Positions 22,102 through 34,200 of a DNA stretch of 64,000 nucleotides are shown in pieces. The notes under the pieces are model-generated. The model did not search any database, was not told the origin of the DNA, and saw only the letters and a program-made list of their open reading frames with translations. Positions within the stretch are counted from its first letter, which is position 1. Every line of letters begins with the position of its first letter. A program made the position numbers and the translations under genes. This stretch comes from Crambe crambe (taxonomy: Eukaryota > Porifera > Demospongiae > Poecilosclerida > Crambeidae): NCBI GenBank assembly GCA_963924555.1, contig OZ004585.1, positions 7,022,556-7,086,555 of the forward strand, given 5' to 3'.

Positions 22102-24332
22102 GAAGGTCAGTGGATATTTGGTCCAAATAATATTCATTATTATTGAAGAACAAAATATCACAGATAATTTGATTTTCAATTTTTTGAAAATTAAATTTTG
22201 AAAAATAACCCATTTTTTTTATGGATTTAATTTGTGAAAATCAACTGAAATCTTTTAAGATCACATTTTTTTTTCATTTTTAATATTGTAGCTTGATTCC
22301 ACTAACGCCACAGTACCATGTATTTTTTATTTTCTCGTCTTTTGATTACACTGATGCCGCAGTACATGTGATTCGGTACAGTATCACCAAAACTGTAGGC
22401 CTACATTATATGCATACAATCTCTGTCACTAATACCCTTTACCACAAACTACATGGACCACACTAACTTCGAGTTCCAGTACCTGCCATCTTCTGATACA
22501 TATCTTCTATTTGAGTGAGGCATACCCTTTAGCTACATACTGTGATGAAGCAGCAACTATGGAAGAAGCGTCCCCAAGTACTTCACAGCTTTCTAGTGAA
22601 CTATTTTTAATAGCAGTGTTGGCAAGTGAGCTACAGCTGACTGCATGTTTGAAGATGGTCGAAAGAAAACAACCCAAGGTGATCGATCATACAGCCTGTG
22701 ATGTTGCTGTTTCTTACAAGTGGTACTGTTTGGCAACACTAGCTGTATAGCTACCAGTCTAAGCACTTCCTCTAACTACCAGCAAACATTTCTCTTGCAT
22801 ACTAAACTTAAGTCAATTCTTATCACACCTTCTATAGCACTCATTGATCATAGAGCCTGTGATATTGCTGTTTTTTTACAAGTAGTACTATATTTGGCAA
22901 CACTAGCCATATATAGCTACCAGTCTAACCACCTCCTCCAACTACAAAAGCCCAGCAAACATTTCTCCTGTGTGAGATTACTGAACTTAATTCCTAGCAC
23001 ACTTTCTGTAGCACTCATTCAACCCTTTACCCCAAAAAGTTACATAGCATCACAATTACTATTTTAAAAATTCATCATGATGTTAAAAAGTAAAGTGTTC
23101 CAAATGAAACTTCGATGCTGGCTTTCTGTCTTGCCACCTGAAAGAAACAAACAAATAATAGTTATCAAATTATCACTCTGGAGTATAGTAATTGGCATGT
23201 GCATTCAATACTACTGAGTCCATGTTCTCATTTTGCATGTATGGAGAACTGCACAGATATGATTAAACATGCAGGTATAAAAACAGTACCACCTAGACCT
23301 GTCACTTAAAAACACTCCGGCTGGGTATGCTGTTGCTCTACACTAGTCCACAGACACAATAAGGGGGGGGGGGGGGGGGGGGGGGGGGTTCCCTGGCTAA
23401 AAAATCTGCACTAAAAAATATTGGATTACTCATTAACCATAATGTGTATTCGCATAAAATATTGGATTACTCATTAACCATAATGTGTATTCGCATGAAA
23501 TTAAGTATGCTATTTCAATGATAGTTGGAGTACATACGAACCAAAAAGTGGGTGTGGCTTAAGAATTGAGGCCCCAAAATATTGTGTTCAAGCAAAAAAT
23601 GAAGACCACTGTTAGGGACAGTAATAACTCAGGATAAAATTTCATCACTTTACACATTATGTAGGACTACAAAATGCGGCTTTCCTTTTTCCGTAGCAAC
23701 ACACACAAAATTTTTAAATCATCTTTTAAGTGATTCACTAATGTTTTAAAGTACCTTTCAGTACTTTAAGTCATTTAACGTGGATTACAGTGCCTATATA
23801 GAGAGCCACATTTTGTAGAGCTTCTAAAGAAGATTCAAATGATATCTTAAATTTTTAAATTAAGTTATCATTGTCCCAAGAAGCAAATTTTTAACTCTTT
23901 AGGGTATACAGCTACTCTCATAGTGCCTTCATAAGTGGTCATTAAAAAAAAAAATGAATTAAAAATTGTTAATCATGTGATAGAGGCTTCAAATTTGGCT
24001 TGGACTTAGCTATAGCATGAAACTAAGCAATGAATTTTTTTATCTGGGTTATACGGACATTGGTATGGAGGAAGGGAAGGGCTAAGACAGGAAGTAAAAA
24101 AGTGGGCGGAGTCACACTAATACATTTGTAAAGTGGCGAGTTTTGGACCCAAGGAACCCCTCTTAAGTCTTGTGCCTTTCAGATAGAGTAGGTAAATGGT
24201 CAGCAGCACTGAGTGTGCATTATATGGAGTATATTATAATACAGAGCTGGAAATCTTGCCCTTTTCACTGGAGAGTATTGCCTAGACATTGTTATGGCTG
24301 AATTCTAATTGCTACTGGGAGTGTGGTGGAAT

Positions 24333-24335
<3 letters not shown>
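22102..24335. other. Repeat-rich spacer
   Basis: 22681-23020 is a diverged tandem pair of about 170 bp (GCCTGTGATGTTGCTGTTT / GCCTGTGATATTGCTGTTT). 23416-23498 is a 42-bp unit twice (AAATATTGGATTACTCATTA...GTATTCGCAT). 24185-24280 recurs at 61225-61330 (GAGTGTGCATTATATGGAGTAT). No gene is supported. Confidence 0.5.
23363..23388. repeat. Poly-G tract (26 G)
   Basis: Uninterrupted G run in non-coding DNA. Confidence 0.95.

Positions 24336-24409
<74 letters not shown>
24336..24409. repeat. (CA)n microsatellite
   Basis: About 37 CA units without interruption. Confidence 0.97.
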
Positions 24410-24411
<2 letters not shown>

Positions 24412-24914
24412 GAGTACTGTAACCTTTTGCTGATGGTTAAATAACCCAAACCAGCTGACTCCACCCAGATTGCTGAATTAATACAGGGAATGAACACCTA
24501 TGACATACAATTTAAAGTGGCTATGGGGATTCAGGAACATTGTGGAAATGAAGTGGAATCAACTAGAAAGAGTTTTAGTATCGGAAGTACAACAGGCAAG
24601 TTTAAGGAACTGTGTGTATGTATATTGTCAATCTGGAGTACTTTAGTCCACTGGATCTCTCCATTGGACTCTTTTTTCAAACTGATATACTTTACCAAGG
24701 TGATAGCTAGTTTGTCATGAAGAAACTGCTATGCTTGGTTACTAATGGTAAAAATCCCAGTGTACTTGAATAGATGTTGAGCTGAGAGCCTGAATGGCTT
24801 TGAACAGTTAGCTCTTTTTAAAGCATAGCTTTCTCAGTGGATGTAAATGATATTTTCATACAAGGCCAGCAAGATTTATAAATAACATGAAGAATTTTTT
24901 TTTTCTGCTCATTA
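24410..24914. other. Spacer, nothing recognised
   Basis: One 76-codon ORF (24490-24720) lacks family signals or splice context. Confidence 0.4.
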
Positions 24915-26010
24915 ATATCGAGAGTGCGTTAGCACTCTCTAAGTAGGGATGGCGGGTCAAAGGTCATAAAGACTGTATAAACTAAAAACTCTTCTTCTCT
25001 TCTACCCTTACTCTACAGGTTCTCAGAAGGCTACAGTGAATTATTACATCTACAAAGAAGAGAGGAGAATGTTCAAAAGCCAAAAATTCATTCGCTAACA
25101 TAAGAAAAAAACAAGTTCTAAAATTGACCTTTCGTTCTTTTTCTTTATAATAATAAGGATAATAATAATAATCAGATCGACGTACCGACTTACTGGCTAT
25201 AGTCATCAAAATTCTGCTTTGGCCATCTGTTAGAGCGGCACCTAGAGGCTGATCTTTTGCTATTAGCTTTAACTAAAGTGCTACTTCACAAATCAGTGAT
25301 ATCGATAGCACTCTGCTAATCTTTCTATGCCATTTTGAAGCGCAAGTCGGTAGGGGGCAGAGCGTGTGGGCGTGGCCACGTATAAGTGTACAGTGCAGCC
25401 TAATCCTCTTAAGTTTAGTAAGCTAGGTCTTCAGTTTAATCGTTTAGCTAGCTATTTATTCTTATCTGATGATCTTCCTGACACTCCTTGCTGCATTGCA
25501 GTACAGATGCTCATCCTATAGAGCCAGTACTTGGCTGTAGTGTATAGTCAGCTCACTTTACCATGCCATGCACATGTCATTTACATTGCTGTTGCTGTAA
25601 AGTTTTATATTAAATAGACAAAACTAACTTAAATAGCTACCAGAGACTGTGTATGTGCCTACAAAAGATAGGTTTATGTAGAGCTGGCTTTGTACTGTAG
25701 CCTAATAATCACTGCATACTCTCAGTTGAAGTGACGATCAATACTGCCACCCTCAATTCTTCAACTTCAAGCATAAAAAAGGATAGAAACAAGTGAACGC
25801 AGAAAATTCTTCTAAATAAAAAGTTAAGTAGGGATAGCCTCTGTATAATGTACTGCAGCCTCGTATGAAAACAATCCCTACTTTTACAACGGCCTATAGC
25901 TAGCTATAGGCAGTGAATGTAAATGTAGGGATTGTTTTCATACGAGGCTGCAGTACATTATACAGAGGCTATCCCTACTTAACTTTTTATTTAGAAGAAT
26001 TTTTTTGCGT
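24915..26010 (+). repeat. Composite dispersed repeat, longest copy, with fold-back end
   Basis: Begins with GAGAGTGCGTTAGCACTCTCTAAGTAGGGAT and ends with a fold-back (about 25800-26010) whose arms include AAGTTAAGTAGGGATAGCC and TATGAAAACAATCCCTAC. Parts recur at 14220-14830 (inverted), 61440-61660 (inverted) and 63010-63500 (same strand). The unit is probably a non-autonomous transposon of about 1.1 kb. Confidence 0.75.
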
Positions 26011-28114
26011 TTATAATTAGGAACATGCTTGTTAGCAAACCACCATGCAACAATTTAGGGGTGGAGTGGGGATGCAAAGCAGATAGGCCTTGGCAAAAAA
26101 TTGGCTATTATGCTATTCATGTCATTATGCTCATGTGCACTGGTATTGTTGACCTTTAACCTCAGTAATCTGATCCTGGGTTTGTAGTAATTGTGTTCAC
26201 GGCTTATGATCAGCAATACTGGAAGAGTTTTTTCAATGCTAAAAAGACATTTTACAAGCAAGACTGTGGAATTGAGTGTCATATGCTATTAAATAGCTAT
26301 TCAAAATGAATTTTTGGAAATGAGACGATTATGCTTGCCTTACAAATCAATGTTATTATGCTCAGAATTATGCTGGCATAATGTACCAAGGCCTAAAAGC
26401 AGAAGCAGTGTGCAGTTGCTTTAGTAAAACTTGCAACAGCCAGTGGTTAACCCAAAACTCTGGCTACATCAATGAAATGTGGTAACCTATGTAGTATAGC
26501 ATACTAAAAAAAATCTGTTGCAAATACAACCTACTTCTGAACTACTGTAGATTTCAGGATGGTTGTCCATAAGGAATGAGAAATAGGTAAGAAACCTGAT
26601 CCCATGCAGTTGTATCTACCTATTCCCCAAACCTCCTGACAACCAACCTGCAATGGACTGTACTAAGATTTTGCTGAACCATCAAAGAAACCACAACCAG
26701 ACTCTGGATGGACATCACATACCCACAACAGCTGTGCAGTGCATGTTTTAGTTTCAAATTGTCAATGAAAACAGCAAGCAAAGGTTATTCATGATGCTGT
26801 GTAAATGGTAAGCAGTGCTAAAGCACGCTATTGTGCTCATTAATATGGCAGGGTTTCATCCACCAGATAATGACCAACCACAAATAAATAACTTCCTTGC
26901 CCATAGTATCAAAAACAAAACAAGAACAAATATAAATCTTTCAGCAGATAGGTGAAGATTGATCAAAGCACACCACAGAGCAGACTAGGAGGTTCCAGAT
27001 TGAATGGTAGGTGGACCCATAGTGCCTGGTGTTTATCTGGCTGTCTGAAAGGGTGTTAATTAAGCAAAATCTGTGCAGACTTGGTCAAGGTCTCAATCCA
27101 CCATTGCAGGTTGGTTGTTAGGAAAGTTAGGGGAATAGGTGTCCTATGGTTTACACAAATGCATGGATTGCATAGGACTCCTCACATCTAGGGACTGGCA
27201 TAGTTTTGGGAACCATAATGCTGGCTACACTAGCCAACTTACACTAGCTAACTTGGCTTGACCAAACTTGTCTGCAAGTGAGATAATTTATGTAGTCTTT
27301 CATCATCAGCTAGGAGCATAGTCACATCCATAGGATGTTACATAGAAAATTTAATTCCTACAATAGCATTTTTGTGGCTAAATTCCCAAAGGGTCTGTCT
27401 CCATCACTAACTTAGTAAACACTTGGTGAGCAATAGGCATGGGGCTAATATGCTCTTTTTTGGCCTATTCTGCAGTGCTCCTCCAGCAGACCCATTATTC
27501 TTTTCATAGTAACCTATTATTCTCAACAAAAATGTCCTGAAAGAGTACATTAACTGTGTGTAGCATTTAACAGTTTTCCTGCTGATTCCCAAAAGGATGT
27601 AAAAATTTTTTTGCTCAGAATGCAATATTAGCACTCAAAAGCACCCATGTGTAGGCAAGGGAGTGAGCTATAACAATGACTGAAGCCTATTATTCTGGTT
27701 TTTTAGCCTATTATGCTGCTATTCCAGTGAGGCCCTATTATTCCCATTATTATGCCAGCATATTAGCCCCATGCCTAGTGAGCAACCATACTAGACACAT
27801 AACCCCTCCCATTAGGCCACACCAATTTGATTATATGTTTTGCAGGGCCCTACCCAATTGATGATAGTTTAGGGTCAAAGGTTAACCCTGGCCCCTGTCA
27901 CCCAAAATGGCAAATATAGCTTGGCTCCTTAAGTGAGGAAAACAACCTTCCACTAGGCAGGTGAACAATTTGGCAAACTTGCTACGCTACCACCAAGGAG
28001 TAACCACAAAACATAGGTATGGCATTTGATAACCAGCCTGCATCCCAGATCTTTAGTCATCTCCCTCACATAGACTGTCATTCACACAGTACAGATACAT
28101 ACATGTATGCTGAA
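26011..28114. other. Spacer with two inverted-repeat pairs
   Basis: CTATTCCCC...GACAACCAACCTGCAATGG (26621-26658) is complemented at 27094-27138. GGTGAGCAATAGGCATGGGG (about 27424) is complemented near 27752-27782. Both may mark decayed fold-back elements. No gene is supported. Confidence 0.45.
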
Positions 28115-28815
28115 CCATAGACTATATAGGTTCCTACATGGACTGGAAACGCCTATTAAATTAATATTAACAAGCACTTCCGGTCGTGTTGCGCCTATTG
28201 CGCTGCAGCTGTATCTCCATGAACAGGAAAGATCACTTTAGTGGTTAACCGTACAAGCTTGTAAGTGGCTATGAAGAGGCTGAACTCTGCCAGGGAGACT
28301 ATACTACAAGATGCCAAGACCCTGGGATTATTGTCAGAGCAAAACTCGAGTTAAAGTGTGCTCTAGCAGTTAAAATTGCATATAAATACTTTGTGTAATT
28401 TTATCTCCTGAAGTAGTTCTATCATCCATAGTTAATGTGGTTGAGGACTTGAAGTACATGTTAGTAAATTGTTTTAAAAGATACATATCAACTTTCTACT
28501 ACATTGTTACTAACTACTACACCTTTCTTTGTCAAATAGTATACCTGCTTTGCGTAATTTTCTAGGACCAAGTTTAACCAATCCAGCTCATACTGTAATA
28601 TAAGCAGTTCATATAAAGTTTGCAGTGTTGCATGGTATTGTTTTTATCCATTTGGGGTACATATTTGGTTGTAGAAATTCACTAGACAGTTAATTGATGG
28701 AAACAGCCGGCCCAGTATACAATATCCGGTAAGTATTGCCATAAATATACGGAACACCGCAAGGCGGATGTAATTAATCATTTCCAGTCCATTCTGGAAC
28801 CTCTATAGTCTATGG
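28115..28815. mobile_element. TIR element, 701 bp, CTGAA target duplication
   Basis: CCATAGACTATATAGGTTCC... and ...GGAACCTCTATAGTCTATGG are inverted (about 36 bp, few mismatches). CTGAA stands on both sides (28110-28114 and 28816-28820). No ORF is supported. Confidence 0.75.
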
Positions 28816-29135
28816 CTGAACACAGAACTTACATGTCACATGCTGACTCAGCAGTTCCACATCATCGTATGGCCATTCGTATCCTACAAAAAGTTAGTGA
28901 CTAGAACGCCCAGCTGGAAACCCTCACATTCAGAAGCCACCCAGCTAACAACAAACTGAAGAACTCAACAAGCTAGCTAGCTAGCTCCTCGCTCGCTGCA
29001 CGTGATGTATCACGCGCCATGCGTGTGATACGTAAAGGGCAAAGATCAAACGTAAGATGCATGGGCAATGGCCAAATCTTGTTGCACACAAATAATTGTA
29101 AATTGTTAAAGAGGGAATTCAAAAACTGGAAGTTA
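28816..29135. other. Spacer, 3' flank of the RING gene
   Basis: A (TAGC)n stretch lies near 28972-28987 and a short palindromic patch GTGATGTATCACGCG...CGTGTGATACG near 29002-29034. No gene is seen. Confidence 0.4.
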
Positions 29136-30776
29136 TCACTCAGCACCATCAGTAGTAATAATCTTGATTACACCGTTCAAAAACTCGTCTATCCCATGGA
29201 CACGGCAAGTATCAGCATAAGCCCTCTCACTCCTGCACTGAGGACAATTTTTGGACATTCCTCCTTCTCCCCTGTACAAAGTATCAATGCAGGCTTCACA
29301 TCCTAAGAGGCGTTTACAGCACTTCGCAAATATTATAGGTGGAGTCATAACACTATGGCATATAATACATTTGAAGTTCTCCAGCAACAACTTCCTGAGT
29401 GCAAGAGGAATCTTCAAAATAGTCTGTACACTAACAAGGGAGTCTACTTGATTTCTGAGTCCTTGAATGTTCTTATCCAGTGCCATAAACTCAACACTGC
29501 TCATCTTGGCAATCTTTCTCGGTGGTCGTTCCATCTCACTGTCGGAAGAAGAAGAGTCAGCAGCATGATGAATCCTTTTGAGGTCAGAAGAAGATACTGC
29601 AAATATTTTGCGACTTCCCACTTTCCAGAACTTTAGCCCTAAATGGGAAACAAATTCTCAAGTCTATTGTAGTAGCTATCAAGTGATAAATTAAAGTAGA
29701 AACTACTATAATAATTATGCAGAAATCCTAATAGGCTATAAACTACATTGGAACCTGTTTATAATGGTCACTGTACATAAGCAGGGGACAAGTCCCAAAT
29801 GACCCTATAGTGTCTGTGCTGTCTATCCGCCCCAAGGGTGACTGTTGTGGAACCCCTAGCTAAATTGTATAATATTGACACCCTGGTATCATGACACCTT
29901 GTCTAATCAGGACACTTTCTCAGTATAGGGCTGCCTATAATAATGACCAAGTCAAATTTGAAGCTCAAACTTGTGATAAAATTAAATAAAGTGTGTATTA
30001 ATTTCAAACTCAAGCTCAGATATTTTGATGAGAAACCTCAAGTGCAGTTTGAGAGGGCTTACCTTGGGTGCCTGAACCATCCTCAATCCTCATTCCATCT
30101 GCAGTGATCAAAACATAGTCAGCACCCCACTTTTCTTTTATAATGTGACTCAAGTACATCACATTAGCTGTCGACTCAGTGATATCAACAAATGCTTGAC
30201 TCAATGGCTTGAAGTCAGGTCGTCCCCCACTGGCACTCTTCTTTACTGAAGCTTGAACAATTTTTACACTAATGGAATTCTTCTTGTTTCCGACTGGGAC
30301 CACAGTAGATGGAGGTCTTTGACTTCCAATAATTGAGGAAGAAGAAAATATGCGATTACTGCTTCCACTAGCTGCCGAACCTTCAACTGTCAGCCTTTGA
30401 ATTAAAAACCCAACATCTGCTGAGAAATCAAAATGTCTGTTCCGATTATCTGGGAAAAATGATGCTCGCCCTCCACCCGCACCCGACTCCCGCAACCACA
30501 CACTGTCCAAGCTTAGCTGCAACAACAGAAACAACAGAATCATGCTGTATAAAATAACTTGCTATAACACGTCAGCTATTATAAACACAACTAGACGTCT
30601 AGCTAGACATCCAAAGCTAGCATACTTACTGAAAATATCCTAGCAACTACAGTAGGAGTGATCTGCTCCACCTGCAAGCATACACTATCATGGCCATCCC
30701 TACATAGGGTGACCAAGTCTTGGGATCTGGGTGGCGAAGGGATCCCACTAGTACCTTCTAAGGGATCGAGACTCAT
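29136..30776 (-). CDS. RING-finger protein, three exons, ~367 aa
   Basis: Exons 30776-30630, 30516-30063 and 29638-29136 join in phase (0, then 1) with donors TCA|GTAAGT and CAAG|GTAAGC. The start is MSLDPLEGTSGIP at 30776. The last exon has a Ser-rich acidic stretch (about residue 220) and a RING-type array near the C-terminus: CIICHSVM, AKCCKRLLGCEAC, then NCPQCRSE. RING domains usually act as E3 ubiquitin ligases; here that role is inference. The middle exon contains WLRESGAGGGRASFF and a Ser/Lys-rich region with no recognised fold. The gene stands head to head with the integrase-like gene, 178 bp from its ATG. No stop or frameshift is visible, so it may be functional. It could be a host gene or the partner gene of an integrase-carrying element. 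Confidence 0.75.
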
Positions 30777-30954
30777 TCCGGTCCTCTCCACACACACACA
30801 GATGAAGAAGTAGCTATAAATAACAGAGATAACGCAACAAAATAGCAGAAGTGAGCTTTTTGCTATTACCGGCAGATGCAGAGATAGAGCCGCTCGTGCT
30901 GCAGAAAAGTTTTGCGCATGTGCAGGCACACCGTGACTGGCGACGAGAAGTGGA
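30777..30954. promoter_or_regulatory. Putative bidirectional promoter
   Basis: 178 bp separate the ATG codons of the RING gene (minus) and the integrase-like gene (plus). The interval must hold both 5' ends unless there are upstream non-coding exons. No specific motif is claimed. Confidence 0.4.
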
Positions 30955-31211
30955 ATGGCTGTCTTGGAGGCAATTCCTGCTGCAACACTTATCATTAGAA
31001 AGCTGATAGTCGAAGAGCGACGCAGTCACCAAGATGTGAGCGTAATCTTGAAGGAAAAGTTCCCCTATCTATCCCAAGGGCTGAGCTCTAGAACTGTGAG
31101 GAGATTTTGCAAAACTCACAACATCCATAGGACATCAAGATTAGAAGGTGGTGCAGTGGACAGAATTGTCAGAACAGCTATACAGAAGGTAAGAACAATG
31201 TGACTAGATCT

Positions 31212-31250
<39 letters not shown>

Positions 31251-34200
31251 GACTGGATTGCAGTGGGCCATTGAATGTTGATCAGTAGCTAAATAATGCA
31301 TGCACTCAGAAGGTACTAGACTTGTTGATGTGTGGTGCTCTAGTACTCTATGAACATTAGCATAAAGTTAGTTTGCTCATTGCTATACAAGGCCACCCAT
31401 GGAACAGTACCAAATTCCTAGTCTGGCGCGCGCGACCCCCCGAAAAAAAATCGGGAGGGTCTGGTGACCCGTATATACACGTTTGGTGATCCTGGAATGT
31501 AATTACTACCACTTACCGTGATCTGGTTTGTTTACATTCCAGAACTAATTAGCAACTAAAACTTTGCGCGATGGAATGTTTGCGCAATTGCTGCATGCTA
31601 CTGCTTAGTTAGCTATAGGCTACTGGTTATCTTCTACCATGATGGTGGAGGCTAGATCAGTTCCAGATTTAAAAGCAGTTATCCATGAAGTAGCCTCTTC
31701 TCTAGGATACAAACTAAAGTTGCAGCAAGAAGAAAGCATACTTCAATTTGCAAGAGGGAATGATGTTTTTGTTTCCCTCCCCACAGGGTTTGGTAAATCT
31801 CTGTGCTACACCCTGCTTCCAAGAGTGTTTGATTATCTTCGTGGGGTAGAGAAGAAATCAATGATATTAGTGATATCTCCATTGATTGCCCTCATGGAGG
31901 AACAAGTTGGGTCAATACAGTCATTGGGCATTTCAGCTGTATATGTTAGTGATACAAAGTCAAGAGATAAGCAACAGATCCGAAATGGAATGTACCAAGT
32001 GATATTCATGAGCCCTGAAGCACTATTCTGCAGCACAGAATGGAAGCAAATCCTTTCAACCGATCTGTACAGGCTAAACCTGGTTGCCATGATAGTGGAT
32101 GAAGCCCACTGTGTAAAGACATGGTAAAATTAGTGTTCAATTTTAGCTAAGAGTCTATAATAATATACTATCATTTAGGGGTGCTGCCTTTAGGAAAGAA
32201 TTTTCCCATCTAAGTGAAGTTAGGAGTATAGTGCCTGACACCGTCCATGTCATGGCACTCACTGCCACTGCCACCCTGGCCACAAGGAAGCATATCATCA
32301 CTAACTTGTGCATGCAGAGGCCATCTATTGTGTATGTACCACCTGTGAAAGGTAAACATCACATACTATGTAGGAGATAAGCCTAAGGGTGGAATAAATG
32401 CTGCTTTTCAGCCCATTTCTAAGGCCTTAATCGAGGATAAAAATATGGGTAGGACATTGATATTTTGTCGCAGTTACAATGACGTCATCAAAGTGCATCA
32501 ACACTTCAGAGCTGCCTTAGGATACAGATATTTGGAACCACCTGGATCCCCTGATTATGTCAAATATAGAGTTGTTGATATGTTTACACACTGTACACAT
32601 AGTACAGTGAAAAAAAAAATAATTGAACAGTTCACAACGGAGTCACCACTGAGAGTCATTATTGCAACGATAGCTTTCGGCATGGGTATGAACTGTCCCG
32701 ATATTCGACAGATAATACACTGGGGTGTTCCACAAGATGCAGAAGCATATGTGCAAGAGAGTGGGCGGGCAGGCAGAGATTATAAACATTCCATAGCTAT
32801 TATTCTAAAGAAAGCACGTGATCTGGATAAGCGTTACACGTCTGAACAGATGATAGAATACTGCCAAAGCAAATCACTTTGTAGGCAGTCAATTTTGTAT
32901 CGTGATTTTCCAGGCTGTGACACTGTCCCACCACAAGGGTGCCTATGCTGTGATATATGTAGCACTTCCTGCAAGTGTGGAAAATGTGATTCATATAACC
33001 TATTATTTCATTTGCCTATCATGCAGTCTGACTAATCATTCACTATTATACTAATCAGTCACTTTTTAATATTCAATAGCATATCAAATAATTATAGTGC
33101 CGATATAAATTTTTCAATCATCCATGCTTTCATTTTTCCTTCTTTTAGTTTCTTGATAACATTTTTCTTCATGCTTGTGAATGATTTGTGGATTTCAGTT
33201 GTATCGGAGTTGAAAATTGGCTGTTGTAGAAGTTCCTCAATGATTTTAATCAAGTCTCTATGCAGACTCTTTTGTGAATGCTTACCACTACTTGAGGACA
33301 CACTAACTTCCTTATCAAAAGACTGGGTGATCATAGCAAGCAAGCCTATTGCCTTCCCAGCTCTGGTGATAGCTTGTTTACTTTTATTTGCTCCCAAACC
33401 CTCAATAGCTGTTTTCACCAGGCGATTCAGGTGCTCCATATGGAGATCGCAACTAATGTTATGGCCAGGCAGGCCATGCACATTAACAAATCTGGACCAT
33501 TTAAGCTGTTCAGCTAGGTTTGGTGGCAAGATAAGGTGGTATTGGGAAAGAAGGGTGAATGCCTCAATTGCATAGTTCTTATGTCCTGTAGCCTTCCATA
33601 TTAACATCAAATACTTCCACATTAGCAAGATTCTGTCCCCATCTCCTTCACGTACAGCATCCTTAAAATTGAGATAAAGCAGACCTAGGCTGATGACTTC
33701 ACATGTGTAGTCGTACACAGTGCCCTTCTCCCGTACAGCATTGTTAGCTGTGCCACCACCAGACTCCTCGCTCAATGATGGGTCTTCAAAAACTGAAGCC
33801 AGATCAACATACTCATCTACAATGTGCCCAGAAATTCTTTGAAGTAGTGAGGCTCTGACCATATCATCTTGCCACCATATATCTTCTGCGACAATATTTG
33901 GATCTGGTACATCTTCAAGTGATGTCATGCTTAGGTAAGCCATGATAGCAGCAATGATGTAGCCAACAACTACAATTTCTAAGAAATCCTCAGCTGCGTT
34001 GACATCAGATTTTGGCTTAGAAGTCACATTCCTTCGGTTGATTAAGTTTCTAATCTGGTAAAGTGTTCCCCGTTCCATTGACGAATTTGTTTTGAACAAA
34101 CGTTTCCAAATTGCCTATAATTATAAAAACATAACTGAATGTTGACAGGGGAGTTAAAATTATGACACTTACTTCCAGTAGGCAAACTTTAGCATGCCAG

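Noticed and set aside
22102-22135. GGTCAGTGGATATTTGG as terminus of the XPG-like element, with a partner at 40755-40771
   Set aside because: A 17-bp match in inverted orientation 18 kb apart, without a duplication, is too weak to define element ends.
24312-24497. ORF encoding a Cys-Val run
   Set aside because: It is a translation of the (CA)n microsatellite.
31116-31301. Minus ORF with a poly-Lys stretch
   Set aside because: It is the shadow of the poly-T tract and of integrase-like exon 1.
32352-32373. A 22-nt intron (GTAAACATC...ATGTAG) in the helicase
   Set aside because: Too short for a spliceosomal intron; the segment codes well once a single extra A is allowed for.
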